64,000 nt of DNA, taken from Callaeas wilsoni. Lineage: Eukaryota > Chordata > Aves > Passeriformes > Callaeidae. Below are positions 48,939 to 61,200 of the stretch, one piece after another. The notes under the pieces were generated by a model, which did no database searches, had not been told where the DNA came from, and saw nothing but the letters and a program-made list of their open reading frames with translations. Each line of letters opens with the position of its first letter. The first letter of the stretch is position 1. The translations under genes and the position numbers were made by a program. The stretch covers positions 372,001 to 436,000 of the forward strand of contig VWPU01003220.1 of assembly GCA_013398955.1 (NCBI GenBank). Direction: 5' to 3'.

Positions 48939-51849
48939 TTTAAGGGTTGCTGGCATCCCTGGAGTCTGACAGTCAGCAAGATGGAGAGAGTCATACTCTA
49001 GCTCTTGTGGAATAAGTCCATACAAAATATCACTTAGTGCCAGTGCAGACATTGTCCCATCACTTCCCAACACAGGGAACAGAAACAGGCTTTACAGCAA
49101 ACCTTAGGAGTTCAACAGAGTTGTTGTGGGACAGCAGAACACTGCTTTCTGCTTCACAGGGTTTCTATATGTCTATCCTGAGCTTCTAGAAATGGGTAAA
49201 TTTATGTAAAAAATATTACCCTATCAGCCCCTTGACTGACTATCTAGCCCGTATTAATTTTAGGAATATGCAGACATTTTGCATTTTCCAAAGAAGTGTA
49301 CCTTCTTCAAAGTTCATTTTTCATATCGTCCTCCATGTAGTTGAAGATTTTATCTGTAAAGATTAAGCCTAAGAGAGTACAAAGAAGCTGGATTTGCTCA
49401 TCTTTCAATGCTATACTGCTGGGGTTAAAACCAGCACTTCTGAGATATACTATCAGCAGTCATCTCCCTCTATGTCATCTCCTGATAGGTATGTTGGAAA
49501 CTAGATCCTTTACAGGGAGAGATTTCAGTCCCATTTCTCACTATTCTATATGCTTTAGGATATATGAACAGAGCTTGGTAAGGAAAAATATCTTACAGCA
49601 ATATCTGTAGTAGATGTACTTCTCATCTTAGTATATTTGTGTTTTGGTTTCTTCCATTCCTTATTTTTAGTGTTTGATGGCACAGTAAATCAAGAGGAAA
49701 TAACCAAGACGGTTGCTACCTGAAGGGTAAGTGCTTAGTCCCTAATTCTTCTAAAGATTTTTTCTACTTATATCATTATTTCGGGTTTTTTTTCTTAAGT
49801 AGCTTTTCATTTAGTGGCTTAACTCCCATCTCATTTTTTAGCATTAGGCACAGATCCATTGAGGATGATTATGATGAAAATAGTGAAAACAATGGAATAA
49901 AATTCAGCATTTGTAATATTGATCAATATTTTCCTGCTTACTGCAAGCAGAATTAGAAACCAGAAATGTATTTTATTGGAATTCAATGCTTGGGAAAGCT
50001 GAAAAAAACCCAAGTTGCTATGGTCAGCATGAAACAGGAAAAAACACCCCATTATCACTCACATCGCTTGTTTCACAAAAGCATTTGGTCACTAACACAT
50101 CAAGACATTAATTCACATGAAGTCTTATTGCACTTCTTCAAAATTCCACAGTAAGGCTCCTCCTTACTGACTCGCCTTTTACTTTGTGTTTTTTATGTCC
50201 TTTCAAACTCGTCTGTTGTTCCATGGGAACCATATACAGATTTAATCTTCAGCCTAACATTTATAGCAGAAAAAACACCTCTGGGTAAACTTTACTTGCA
50301 CAAGGCACAGAAAACATAGTCCCTAACATCTGATAAGTCAATCTTGTTTCTGCCTTCATTTGATATTTCCTCACTGTGCAGAGAAAAGCAAGATAGAAGA
50401 AAAAAAAGAGAGAACAAAAGAAATCCTTCTGTATTTTCTCCTTTAAAAACAACTGCTTTTCACACCAAATAATAATAGCTCATCTTCTTTTCTGTAATTC
50501 ACCTTTCCTGGCAGGTGTAGTACAAGTTAATGAAGGAAAGAAAAACTGAAGTTTCATTACTTAATACTGTAAAAGTGATAGAACAGGTTCTAGTAGTCCC
50601 AAATATGGCAATTTATTTTCAGAACAGAACCTCTAGCATATTCTGGTTTCCTGCTTCTCATTTACACTCCAAATATATTTAGATAAACATGAAAATTAAC
50701 AAATAGGTAATCTGATATAAGTCATATTAGAAGGAACTCCTGCTCAGGGAAAACCTTTACCAATAGACATAAATCCTTGACATGTAACTTGAAGATTATC
50801 TCAATTATTAATAAATTATACAAATGATAGATAAGTCTTTATTGTTGCCACTTCTAACTGGAGTTGGAGAGGTCTGTAGGTCTGTCATTGCATCTAGTGC
50901 TTTCTGTAATTTGTTTCTAAATGGTTTTCATTTTATGTAGATCAAATCTTAAATACTTTCTATGGAAACATTAAGGATCTTTTAAACAGCAAGGTATTTC
51001 AAAGCTCAGTTGAACTACCAAGGTTTATTTAACTGTGAGACAACATAATTTATATTTTTCTTTTGTTACCTAGAAATATATTGCCTTGCTAGGGGTCACA
51101 GCATATTACCAAATATTACAGTCTTTGCCATCTGCTGAAAGTCAGTTCCACTGTCAAGTAATCTTAGCCACTACTAAAAAACCAACTTGAGCTTGTAGGT
51201 ACTCCATATTGTCCCAACCACATAAGCTGAGAATGTCATGTCTGAGAGTGGCATCTCCAAAGTCAATGAATATTATTGTCCCATTTGACATGTCTGTGAC
51301 ACACAAGCTCTAATGCCCTTATATTTTCCAGCACATGAGCATGAAAGCTGCCATTTTTACCCATATGAATAGGATCTGGACCTAATTGAAGGTCATACAA
51401 TAAATCTGGTAGAGCCAGGAAGAAATCAGAGTTTCTATTTTTAAGACTACTGATTCTACCATCTAACAGAGAGCAGTTAAATATCAGCACAGAAAACATT
51501 TCCCCGTATGGCATTGGCGATATTCTATAAAATCAGAGAAATGGAAACACATTATTGTAGAGAAGAACGTACAGAGGCCGGCTTATAATCATTCTACAGA
51601 ATGTGAAAAATAATACTGAAGAAAGAAATGCATAATACAGAAAAAACCAAAGAACTACCGGCATTCCTACAGAGCTTTACTTCCTGAAAGGACAAACTAA
51701 TGTAGTACCTCCAAGTCAACTTCTGAATGCACTCACAGTTAACTTAATCCTACCAGCATGAGTGAGAGCAAGCGTAGCAATGCAGAAATCTTTAAGAAAC
51801 TCACTGGGAATACCTCAAACCACTATTGCTCATTGTGTTTATAAATTCT
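48939..51849. other. Non-coding DNA
   Basis: AT-rich sequence with no gene, RNA or transposon recognised. The frames on both strands are short. Confidence 0.55.
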
Positions 51850-52066
51850 TAGAATCACATAATTGTTAAGACTGGAAAAGACCTCTAAGATCATTGAGTC
51901 CAACCACTAACCCAGCACTGCCAGCTGCACCACTAAACCATTTCCCTAAGCACCCTATCTAGCCATTTTTAGAATATTTCCAGGGACAGTAATTCCACCT
52001 CTTCCCTGGCCAGCCTGTTCCAACGCTTGACCACCTTTTTAGTGAAGAAATCTTTCCTAATACCCT
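51850..52066 (-). mobile_element. CR1: CR1 LINE, 3' end fragment
   Basis: The plus strand starts TAGAATCACATAATTGTTAAG and continues AAGACCTCTAAGATCATTGA, CACTAACCCAGCACTGCCAG, ACCACTAAACCATTTCCCTA, TTCCAGGGACAGTAATTCCA, CAGCCTGTTCCAACGCTTGA and TGAAGAAATCTTTCCTAATA. It is a minus-strand 3' end truncated after about 215 bases, and the same type as 52798. Confidence 0.95.
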
Positions 52067-52797
52067 AATTGTTCAGAAATGCACAGGACAGCAGAATCCA
52101 AAGTCATGACTGCTGTGAGAAAGGAAGACATAGATTAAAAAAATATAGTTAACACTGCAGGAAAAAATGTATGAGACTTTCTTGAGAAAGCAAATTTTAG
52201 ATTATTGCTCTAATGACAGGTGTTAATAAAGACTGTCCTGGGCAGCCTGACAGCCTTTGTTGGGGATGGCACGCTGTGTGTTGACTCACATGCCTGGACT
52301 ACCGCAGAGCTTCTGTGAGCCCTGACGGTGTCACACAGCATGACTGCGTGCAGCAAGGGAGGGGAGGGATGAATATTAGCAAGGAAGGTAGGAGGGAAGA
52401 TAGCAAGAGGTGCGGTATGCTGAGACACAAACTTCATCTTAAAGCCCCTTCTCACTAAAGCTCAGCACTCCTTTTCAACAGCTGCATGGCAATTTGAGGG
52501 CAATACTGGAACTGAATGACTAAATGAAGACTTTAAAGCAGGCCCCTGGAGCATCAGGATGGCACTGCACTGCTGCATCCTTGTGCTGGTTCCTAACTAG
52601 GCTGTTGAGGCAACAATGGGAATAGCTGCACAGCGAGGAAAAGTATGTGCAGGTGGGACAACTCGACGTGCGCAGCGCTCTTCAAAACAAGAACTGAACC
52701 TGGCCCCGCCGCAGGTTTTAATAGGATAAAGTGGGAGTGAGCTGCATTTTCTAGCTAATGTGGCTCTTTTCTAAAGCAAATTTTGCAAGGTGTCAAT
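52067..52797. other. Spacer between two parallel CR1 ends, locally CpG-rich
   Basis: About 730 bases of non-CR1 sequence lie between two CR1 3' ends of the same type and orientation. GC content is higher than in most of the window. A tight CpG cluster sits at 52633-52712. No open frame is recognisable. Confidence 0.5.
52633..52712. promoter_or_regulatory. Small CpG cluster with an NRF1-like half-site pair
   Basis: CpG occurs in CAGCGAGG, TCGACGTGCGCAGCGCT (52663-52679) and CCCCGCCGC, about seven in 80 bases where surrounding DNA has very few. TGCGCAGCGC resembles the NRF1 palindrome TGCGCATGCGC with its central base missing. It is too short to call a CpG island; a weak promoter for a non-coding transcript is possible but unproven. 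Confidence 0.2.
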
Positions 52798-53005
52798 GAA
52801 TCATAGAATCATGTAGATTGGAATGTAAGATCATTGCACCCAACTGTTAACCCAGCACTGCCAGGTCCACCATTAAATCATACCCCAAAGCACCACATGT
52901 ATCCATTTTTTGAGCACTTCCAGGGACTTCACTGCTTCCCTGGGCAGCCTGTTCCAATGTTTGACCACCCTTTACGTGAAGAAATTTTTTGTGCTATCCA
53001 ATCTA
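52798..53005 (-). mobile_element. CR1: CR1 LINE, 3' end fragment
   Basis: The plus strand begins GAATCATAGAATCATGTAGA and continues ACTGTTAACCCAGCACTGCC, ACCATTAAATCATACCCCAA, AGCACCACATGTATCCATTT, GCACTTCCAGGGACTTCACT, GGGCAGCCTGTTCCAATGTT and TGAAGAAATTTTTTGTGCTA. The copy lacks a few bases between GGGAC and TTCACTGC compared with its sister at 51850 and is cut off just after ATCCAATCTAA. Confidence 0.95.
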
Positions 53006-56000
53006 AGTACAAAGTACATGAGTACCAAGTTCTTTCCAAAGGAAAAGATATACTGAAGACTCTCTGCAAGAGTTAAGGGCTGCAATATCTTCTGAGGGGG
53101 AGATATCTGGATATTTTTATATTTCATATCATACTGAATAAATACCATCTCTCTTTACTATGCAGCTATTTTTGAATTTTAATTAATTATTTGAGTGATA
53201 ACCAGCAGCTATATTTGTTGAAAAATGAATGCATTGAAGTGATAAGATTCTATTTTAATATTTATGAATTTTAGGCTTCATAGAAACACTGAAATGTGAT
53301 AAATATCAGTGAAAGTTTTTTCCGGCTGCTGAAACTGAGATTGGAATAATGTTTTGGATTGTGATCTATTCATCACATTTCAAAGGAAAACACAACAAAA
53401 ATATCTAAACTGCTCTCCCTCCTCTCAGGCCTACAGCAATGATGAATGATTTACACAAAACTTTCCCAACCTCAGAGGCATCAAACTCTGATTTTTTAAA
53501 ACATTTGGTTTTTTTCTGTTTTCCACTAGTCAGCTACGCAAGAGAATTACAAGCAGCATTAATAGGACTGGAGTAACACCAGGGGCAGAAAGCTGTGCTG
53601 GACCTGTAATCCAAGTTTTTGTTTTAAATGAAATAATAAATGTTTAGAGATTTTAATAAGATTTTGAGAGAATCCACTGGAAATGGTCACAACTTTCATC
53701 ATCATAGAGAAATCCCAACAGACATTTTAGCTGTTTTAGGTAGCCTCGTGCCCATACCATGATCCCTCCAGCAGCATTCCCAACTTTCTGTCTCCTGGCC
53801 TCTCTAAACAGGACAATTAAATGAACCAGTTAAAGTAATAATCGTAAAAAAAATCTACTCTTAATTGCATTCTCATTTTGCCTTTTTTTAGAAATGGCTC
53901 ATGAGCAACAGTGTGCAAATATATCACTGCTCACAGGGCTTGTGGGTGTCCCACCTCTCACAGCGGCAGAATAGTAATGCTTCCCAAAAGAGGTTATTAT
54001 ATATTTATGGAAAAGACAGATAATGGAATGACTCAATTTATTCGACTGCATTGTCTTCAAAACAGCCAGCTTAAGCCTGAATTTTGCAGTGCACTCTTGT
54101 GAGAGGTGTCTCTTATGACAGAGCCTGGGAACTCTCTGTGAGTGCCTCCACAAGCCCAGTCTGTGGCTACAAACCAAACCACCAAACCCAGCTGGCCATA
54201 AACTGCCTGTAGGTCTGTGAGGTGTCTGAATGCCCACGGTGTGACTCACCACCCGATCTTTTATCACAAAATTTACTAGGGCAGAACCCTCAGCTGGCTT
54301 AGATTTACCAACAAAGTTTGAGGTCTATAATATGCAACAAAAGGTGATGGTTGCAAAGACGGAAATGATTTTTGAACAAATGAAGCTCCAATTTTTCCAC
54401 TGCCATTGGAGACACATTCAGTTTACTAAAGAAAATGGGACCAGATTTAAGGTCTGATGCAGCACTCAGTGAAGTAAATAACAAGACCCTTTATTCTTCC
54501 CTTGCAAAAATTAATTTTTAAACATTTTAGAAACATTGTTGGAAATATGCCTCTACAAGTTGAATGCTTCCTACACAGCATAGGCTCATGAAGACTTGCT
54601 ATAACATTCCGTTTATCAATTTTTATACTGAAGAAAACTGGTATAACTTTATCCCAAGGAATATGAGGGCAATAATAGATACTTCTATGAGATTTCCCCT
54701 GATCTTTCATTTTAGGATCATTTCTGGAATCAATCTGCATATGGTGTTGACAAAATAAATGTTAAATCTAACTAGGCAACTTCAGCACTACCCTTACAAG
54801 AATTCACTATTTACAAACTATTAATGGTAATAAAAATACAGTTGTTTCTGTACAACTGTAATTTTGGAAATACCGTGGCTTTGTAATATTGAGATCTTTA
54901 TATATTGAAACAAAAATCACCTTTCATGATTTAATATTTTATATTAGACAGCTTATATTATATATATCTATCTTAAATTTCTGACATCTGAGCACCCATT
55001 ATGCAGTCCCAGCTTATCCTGCTATGAGCTGGCTAATTATGACAGGAAAATTAACAAAAATGAATAAAATTGCTACATTTTCTTCATCATTTAAAACCAT
55101 AATCAGGACCAAACCAAGATGTCAACTTAATAGCACCCACAAATGACTGCAGTTTGAATATTTTCCTTTCAAAACATTCTCTTCTTTATACTAAACATTA
55201 ATTCACCAGGAAAAAAGGAATGCAGTAGTGTATAAACAGTGAAAAGCTTTTCAGAATGAAAAACTAGTATTTATCTAATGAATAACCTTTACTCAGGCAG
55301 GAGAAGCACACTATGACTAAGGAAAGGAAGAGGAAAAAGGGGAATGATTAAATGATTTAGATCACAGTAATGTATAATCTGGTTTCCATTCAGCTCCATT
55401 TGTGCAGGCTACAATTCTTCTTGCCATAGTGCAAGAAAGAATATTCTTCCTTGAAAAAGAAATGTTATTATGCCTCAAATTTTTTATTTTGCAGAAATGT
55501 ACTGGGTTGCTAATTGCTGCATGCATTTTCACAGTTGTTATATGGTACAATAAGACTGCTAGATAAAGCCCATTAATTGGTGGACTATAATACAATCTAG
55601 TTTATTTTTTATTTATTATGGAATGTAAAAATAATTCTATTTTGCTGCTACATTTAAAAATTATATCTAGTCCTTCTATCAATGTATTTTATGGTAATGA
55701 ATAGCTAGTCCAATTCTGTTTAATTTCCACTAAAGCATACTGTTAAGAATTGTTCATTTGTTAGTGATGTAGCATCCCTACAAATCAGAGGAAATGAGAG
55801 AAATCAAATACTATGCTATTTTTTCACATGAATAGAGATTATTTCTGAACATCACAAAAAATCTTGAAGAATCTCTCCCTGCTTTCCACTCACTTTTCAA
55901 CTCTCAACCCACCTCTTCCAAAAAGTTTTTCTTGCTCTGAAGAAGGGAAGGTTTTTCTTGGTAGTCATGTCCTCAGAGCAAATATACATGAACAGCTGGT

Positions 56001-58178
56001 TTGAAAAGAAAAATTTTAGCCAAAGGAACATTCTGAAGGTCCCAGGTGGAAGAAGAAACTTCCCTGACTTTCAGAAATACACTAGTAAAAGAGAAAATTT
56101 GGTACTTTCTGCCATCTGACTCAACTGTTGCCAATGAATCCCATCCAAAATCCAGTCGTCAGATTCAAATTTTTGTATGGCTCACAGTGAATACAAACAA
56201 GGGAATTAGTTCCCTTTAATTCCTGTTCGCTTCCATGGTTGTGCACGAATTTTGGCTGTCCCATGAGTTGCTGGAGCATATAAGTCAGCTTTCAACCAGC
56301 TGGAGTCCACTGCTTCAGCTGATGTTTTAGTTAAACACCTCTGTTCACTCAGCTGAGACAGGTTTATCCTGCCCATATGGAAGGAAATAACATCTACATA
56401 TGGGATATGGTATACATGGAAAATTGTTGATGCAAGACATAATTTAATTAGCTATGACGTTTAACTCTCTTTGGTATTGATTTGTGAATGATGGAGGCCA
56501 GGCATTTTCAGAAAAGGATCCTCAGTCAGGGAATGCATTCCTAGCTTTGGTTTATAGAAGGCCAAATTTGACAGTTCTGTCTCCCTCCATCCATCAGACT
56601 TTGTTTGCAGTCTCCATGACTGGTAGGTGCAGATGAAGACAGAATTCTGACTCCTGCAAGTTTAGTTTTCTAGGTGGCATTTTTTCACACTTATTGAGTA
56701 GCTTTTTCTCCAAGAACTCTATGGTCTGCCAGTTTACTGCACTTTGAAAGGCCATGCTGAAGCACAGTGTCAGGGAAGACATTGTCTTGTCTTCACACTG
56801 ACACTACCTTTATTCTTGCCTGATTTTCCTGCCTTACTGTATGGCTAAACAAGAGCTCTCCACTTTCTTAAGGCTGAGTTTGGTGATTCCAAACTATTCT
56901 GAGGATGTCTTGGTGGCAATCTATGCCTGCTCACTTAAACCTAGAAACCTCAGTATATCCATTAGAAGATGGTCATGGAACTGGCTGTCAACTTATTTTG
57001 GATCATGCCATGTTTAGGTCCAAGGACTAAAGAGCTGGTCAAAGAGGGAGGGAAAGGTTTGACCAGATTTTTTTTTCTTTTTATTTTATAAATCAAAATA
57101 AATAACACAAAGCATTCCAGACACAATACCATTATGAAAGACTTCCTATAATGGAGCTCTTGCAACTCTTCCTAATTTCCCAGGAAAGCTGGCCCTTATC
57201 AAAGATAGCCAGGCCAAGTTGTGATTTACCACCCTGCCTCCATCCTGGATGAAGGCATGAATGCATGACCAGCTGAGAAATTGCTGAACAGCTCAGAATT
57301 CATATTCCCTACCTTAAGATGCACCATACGGAAAGAGGATCTTTTCTGCCATCCCACTACTGCTATGAGCACAAGGATAGAAACATATATAATCAAACAC
57401 AAGGCACATTGAACTACTTCCTTGGTACAAGTAATACAGACTTCTCGTGTTTTAAACTGACCACCAGTCTTGGTGAGATGTATATTGAAGAGCAATATTG
57501 AATTTCCAGCTCTGCTCTGGCAGGACACATGAGAGATACAGTCACACAAAGGTGGTATGACATTGGAGATGGGCAACATGAGCAACGAGACAGAATTAGG
57601 CGGCTTCATTGTCTTTCTGCAGAAAAACTAGAAATGCCAGATAGGCTAGCCTGCATGTGTGACATCCAAGCTTGGTCATGACAACGGTCATTGCAGTCTG
57701 ATTTGAAAACTGACAAAAAGAGGGGATAAAACTTGACTAGATAACATGAAGGAAACATAGGGCAAATGATTTTGTGGGACCCTTCATTTAGTAAAATTTC
57801 TAAAGGAAACTAGATGGATACCCTGTGCCACAGCAAATAGAACATTCAAGATCTAATTTCTGTGGTGGGAGGATAAGCTACATGGGATGCACTTTCTGTG
57901 TTCCAATGCCCTGAGCTTTTCCAGTTCCTAACAATGCATCACAGCATCTCAAGAGAATGTTTCGAAGTTTTAGAAAGACATCATAACCCTCCTGGCTCTC
58001 AGAGCTCATTCCCCTGGCAATGTTTCAGAGTACAATTCCACCTCCAAGTTTCCTTACAGCAGCACAGGAGTCTTCTGCCTTTCCCTTCTCCCTCTCACAT
58101 GTTATTGCACCTTTGGTGATGCTGACTCAACTGTTTTTGTGCTAAACTAATTTTGTGAAATCTTTTGGGTTACATAAA
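53006..58178. other. Long non-coding stretch without recognisable transposons
   Basis: No CR1 and no gene seen. The 54,780-55,760 part is especially AT-rich with homeodomain-type words (for example CCCATTAATTGG near 55569). Frames at 53899-54267 (minus) and 57226-57609 (minus, 127 codons) are unrecognised. A pair of CCCATATG/CATATGGG arms lies at 56372-56404. Confidence 0.5.
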
Positions 58179-58212
58179 CCCTCCCCCACCTACTTCCCCC
58201 CTTTTTTTTTCT
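58179..58212. repeat. Polypyrimidine tract (purine-rich on the minus strand)
   Basis: A C/T-rich run with only two A interruptions ends in C6 followed by T10. The minus strand reads as an A10-G6 run followed by further G-rich pieces (G2, G5, G3), a sequence prone to triplex or weak quadruplex formation. Confidence 0.85.
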
Positions 58213-61200
58213 GTTTGAACTGTGATCTGTTCCTTATTCTGATGAATCAGTAATTGATGGGGTAATAAACTATGGTGCATATGGAGAGAGGAAGGGATAG
58301 TAGTGTCTGGGGGCAGTAAAGAATGGGAAACTCCAGCCTGCTTTACTGTCACGATGCCTTTCTGAAATCGTGGGGTTTTTTTGAAGTGAAACACATGAGC
58401 AGAATATATTCACTTTGGTGTTGAGCAGCCTGAGCATGCAGATGGCACACGAAGCTGCAGGCAGCTGCCAGATGAAACACTGGGTGGGACTGAGACAGCC
58501 CCTGAGCTGTTCGACACTGCAGAGATATTACTGTCTGCTTTGGTGAGTGTGCTCCAGCTACCTCAGTAACAAAGAAAATCATTAAAAGAAAGGAGGTTTA
58601 AGTACAGTCAGTCTATTAGTTTAAGTTTCAGAACGTACAGATCCTATTCCATCAAAATTTGACGTGGTGAAAAGCTGGAGGCACAGCTGCTGTGTTGCAA
58701 GTGAATCCCAGGAACAATTCTGCTATTTACAGAGTATCTACTATAAAGAGTGACAAAAGTGACTAAGGTGGGATAATTAACTGACATAGTACAATGCTAT
58801 AAACTGAATTAGTCAGGGACAGACCATTTAATGCATTACTGGCACTACCTAAACCATAAATTTGTATTATGAGAGACATGAAGTTATGTTGTATGTTAAT
58901 TTATGCTATGCTATGTTATGAAAGATGACTGGACAGGTTTATGTGTTGTATGATCATTAAAAAAACCTGACAAAGCAATCCAGAGCTTACAAGAGGAGAA
59001 TAAAAAAATAGCTGGAGAGAGGTAGTTGTGGGTAATGGAAAAAAAAAGGACCTTTAGTTACCTGGACAGGCTACAGTCTTTGCACACCTTGTACATTTAA
59101 TCTTCTGTTTTGTTCTTTATACAACCAAACAGGTTTTTTCTCAACATGAGACTTAAGGAGGATTAATAAAATATCCCAATAATGAGTACAACAGAATCAG
59201 CAGAACACAATCACATCTAATTCAATCAGGTCAACTAGACCTGCTCTATAAAACCTTGTTTAAAACTACAGAAATTGCTCTGCTTTTTCACTTTATACAT
59301 GTAGTTGGATAGCTACAAAAGACAGGATATTAGTCTAGGGAGATCTTTCATCTTTCCTGTTACAGTGATACTCCTGTATGTCCAGAGAAAAGCATAAATT
59401 AAGAACACCAACATGTTCCTTTCTCATACTGAAGATTAACTACAGCTTCTCTTATAAGGATTTTTACCTACTACCTTTAAATTAGCCTGGAAAGATAAGT
59501 ATTAATTTTCTTTGCTGCTCTTACGCCTTTGGTGTTATTACAATATTCCTTAAAGAAAGCCCCAAAGCCTTTCCACATTCAGTGTCCAACACCATTCCTT
59601 CATAACAATCTCTAACCAGGCTGCAAAGTCAGTGGAAGAAGACAAATGTCCACAATTACTAAATGAGCTCTAGACAAAAACAATTGTTAGCTTCATAATT
59701 GGTTATCATAAATAATTAACTTAGTGAACTTTTATCTGGTTATAAGGAATTACTGTCGCCAGCTTCATTCTGCACACCATACTGGTACTTACAAGATGAG
59801 AATACAGGTCTCACTTGAGATGGCAATTCCTGTTGCCGTTTTGTGTGTAGCTGAGGTATAAATTATACCTTTCCTCCTTCATTCTGCCACATTTGAAAAT
59901 GAACCAAATAAATGTCTAGGGAAAATGATTAAGCCACTTTTCCCTTCACAGTGTTTGGGGAATGACAGCCATTCATTCCATATTACCCTTCTCACAAATA
60001 TAATTCTTCCTCTTTTTAAGTATTCCCCAATTGTTCGATTCTTTATCAATTTGAATGCTTCCCTACATTTGTTTAAAATATTCTCAGTAATGCACCAAAT
60101 GTTTTGTTTGTTGGGATGAGTACAGTATAGTCTAAAATCCCCTCACTGTACTTTCTTCTCTCTCTTGTCCAGGGACTTCATCCTTTTCCCTACCTCTATA
60201 TATAAGCTGTTGATTTTGTGTGTGATCCGGAGATCATCATATTCGCAATGCAAACAGCCAGTCATCCTATTACTACTTATACAAAATCTTTCAATTCAGA
60301 AAAGTCTCCATTTTTTGATTAATTATTTCCAATTAAACAAAATGTTGTCTGTAATTAGCATTTCACTTAAGATGTTACTTTGTACCGCTGAGTTTTCCTC
60401 TTTCCCTTTCTCACTGATTATTCAGGTGATTGCAAGCTGAAGATTTTGTTTCCCAAATGTGGTATCCAAGACTTAGCTGGGGCACTGATAAATTTATCCA
60501 TCTTTCCAAGACATTTATTTCTGATTTTAAGAAATATCCCTAAATGGTTTAATTTCTTAGATTTGTAAGGACAAAATTTCCTTAGTTTTTGAGAGTATAA
60601 CCTTTTACCATTCTTCAGTTTCTTATTGATTCTACTGGGATGCTAATTTCTTTCTTTCATATATGGAAAATGAATAATGAACAATAAACATTCCACTATT
60701 TATTATTTTCATTAAATATTATAGGAAAAAACACTACCACTGCAGTGCTCCTCCCTATTTTTAACCAAATTGTGATTACCATCTCTAGAAGCTTTTCTAG
60801 GTTGTTTGGATTTATTTTTGTAAGCATAATTTTGGTTTTTAACCAACTTTGGTTTCATTTTTCAGATTTATTTTTTCCCTTCTGTTGTTAAATTTATTCT
60901 GTCACACTTCCAGAATCAATCTCCATCTACTTTTCTTCAAATGAATTTATCTGCGCTTAGGTCTTTACTCTTTCTACAAAGGCAACATGGTGTATTGCTG
61001 CTCTAGATGAGTTGCATAATTCTGGAGTGCTTGTTTAATCCTGAAAAAATTATTTCGTTAATTCAACATGCTCCAACACCTCCTCTCCCACCTCCTTTAA
61101 AATACTCATCAAAATAGCACCTTTTTCCAACACATACTCTGCTCAACTATAGTAACTATGCTCTGGAAAGAAACGAAAATGCTTTTTGTTTGGTCTCTGC

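Noticed and set aside
57226..57609. 127-codon minus-strand frame with a hydrophobic stretch
   Set aside because: Unrecognised, no splice context, and surrounded by similar chance frames.
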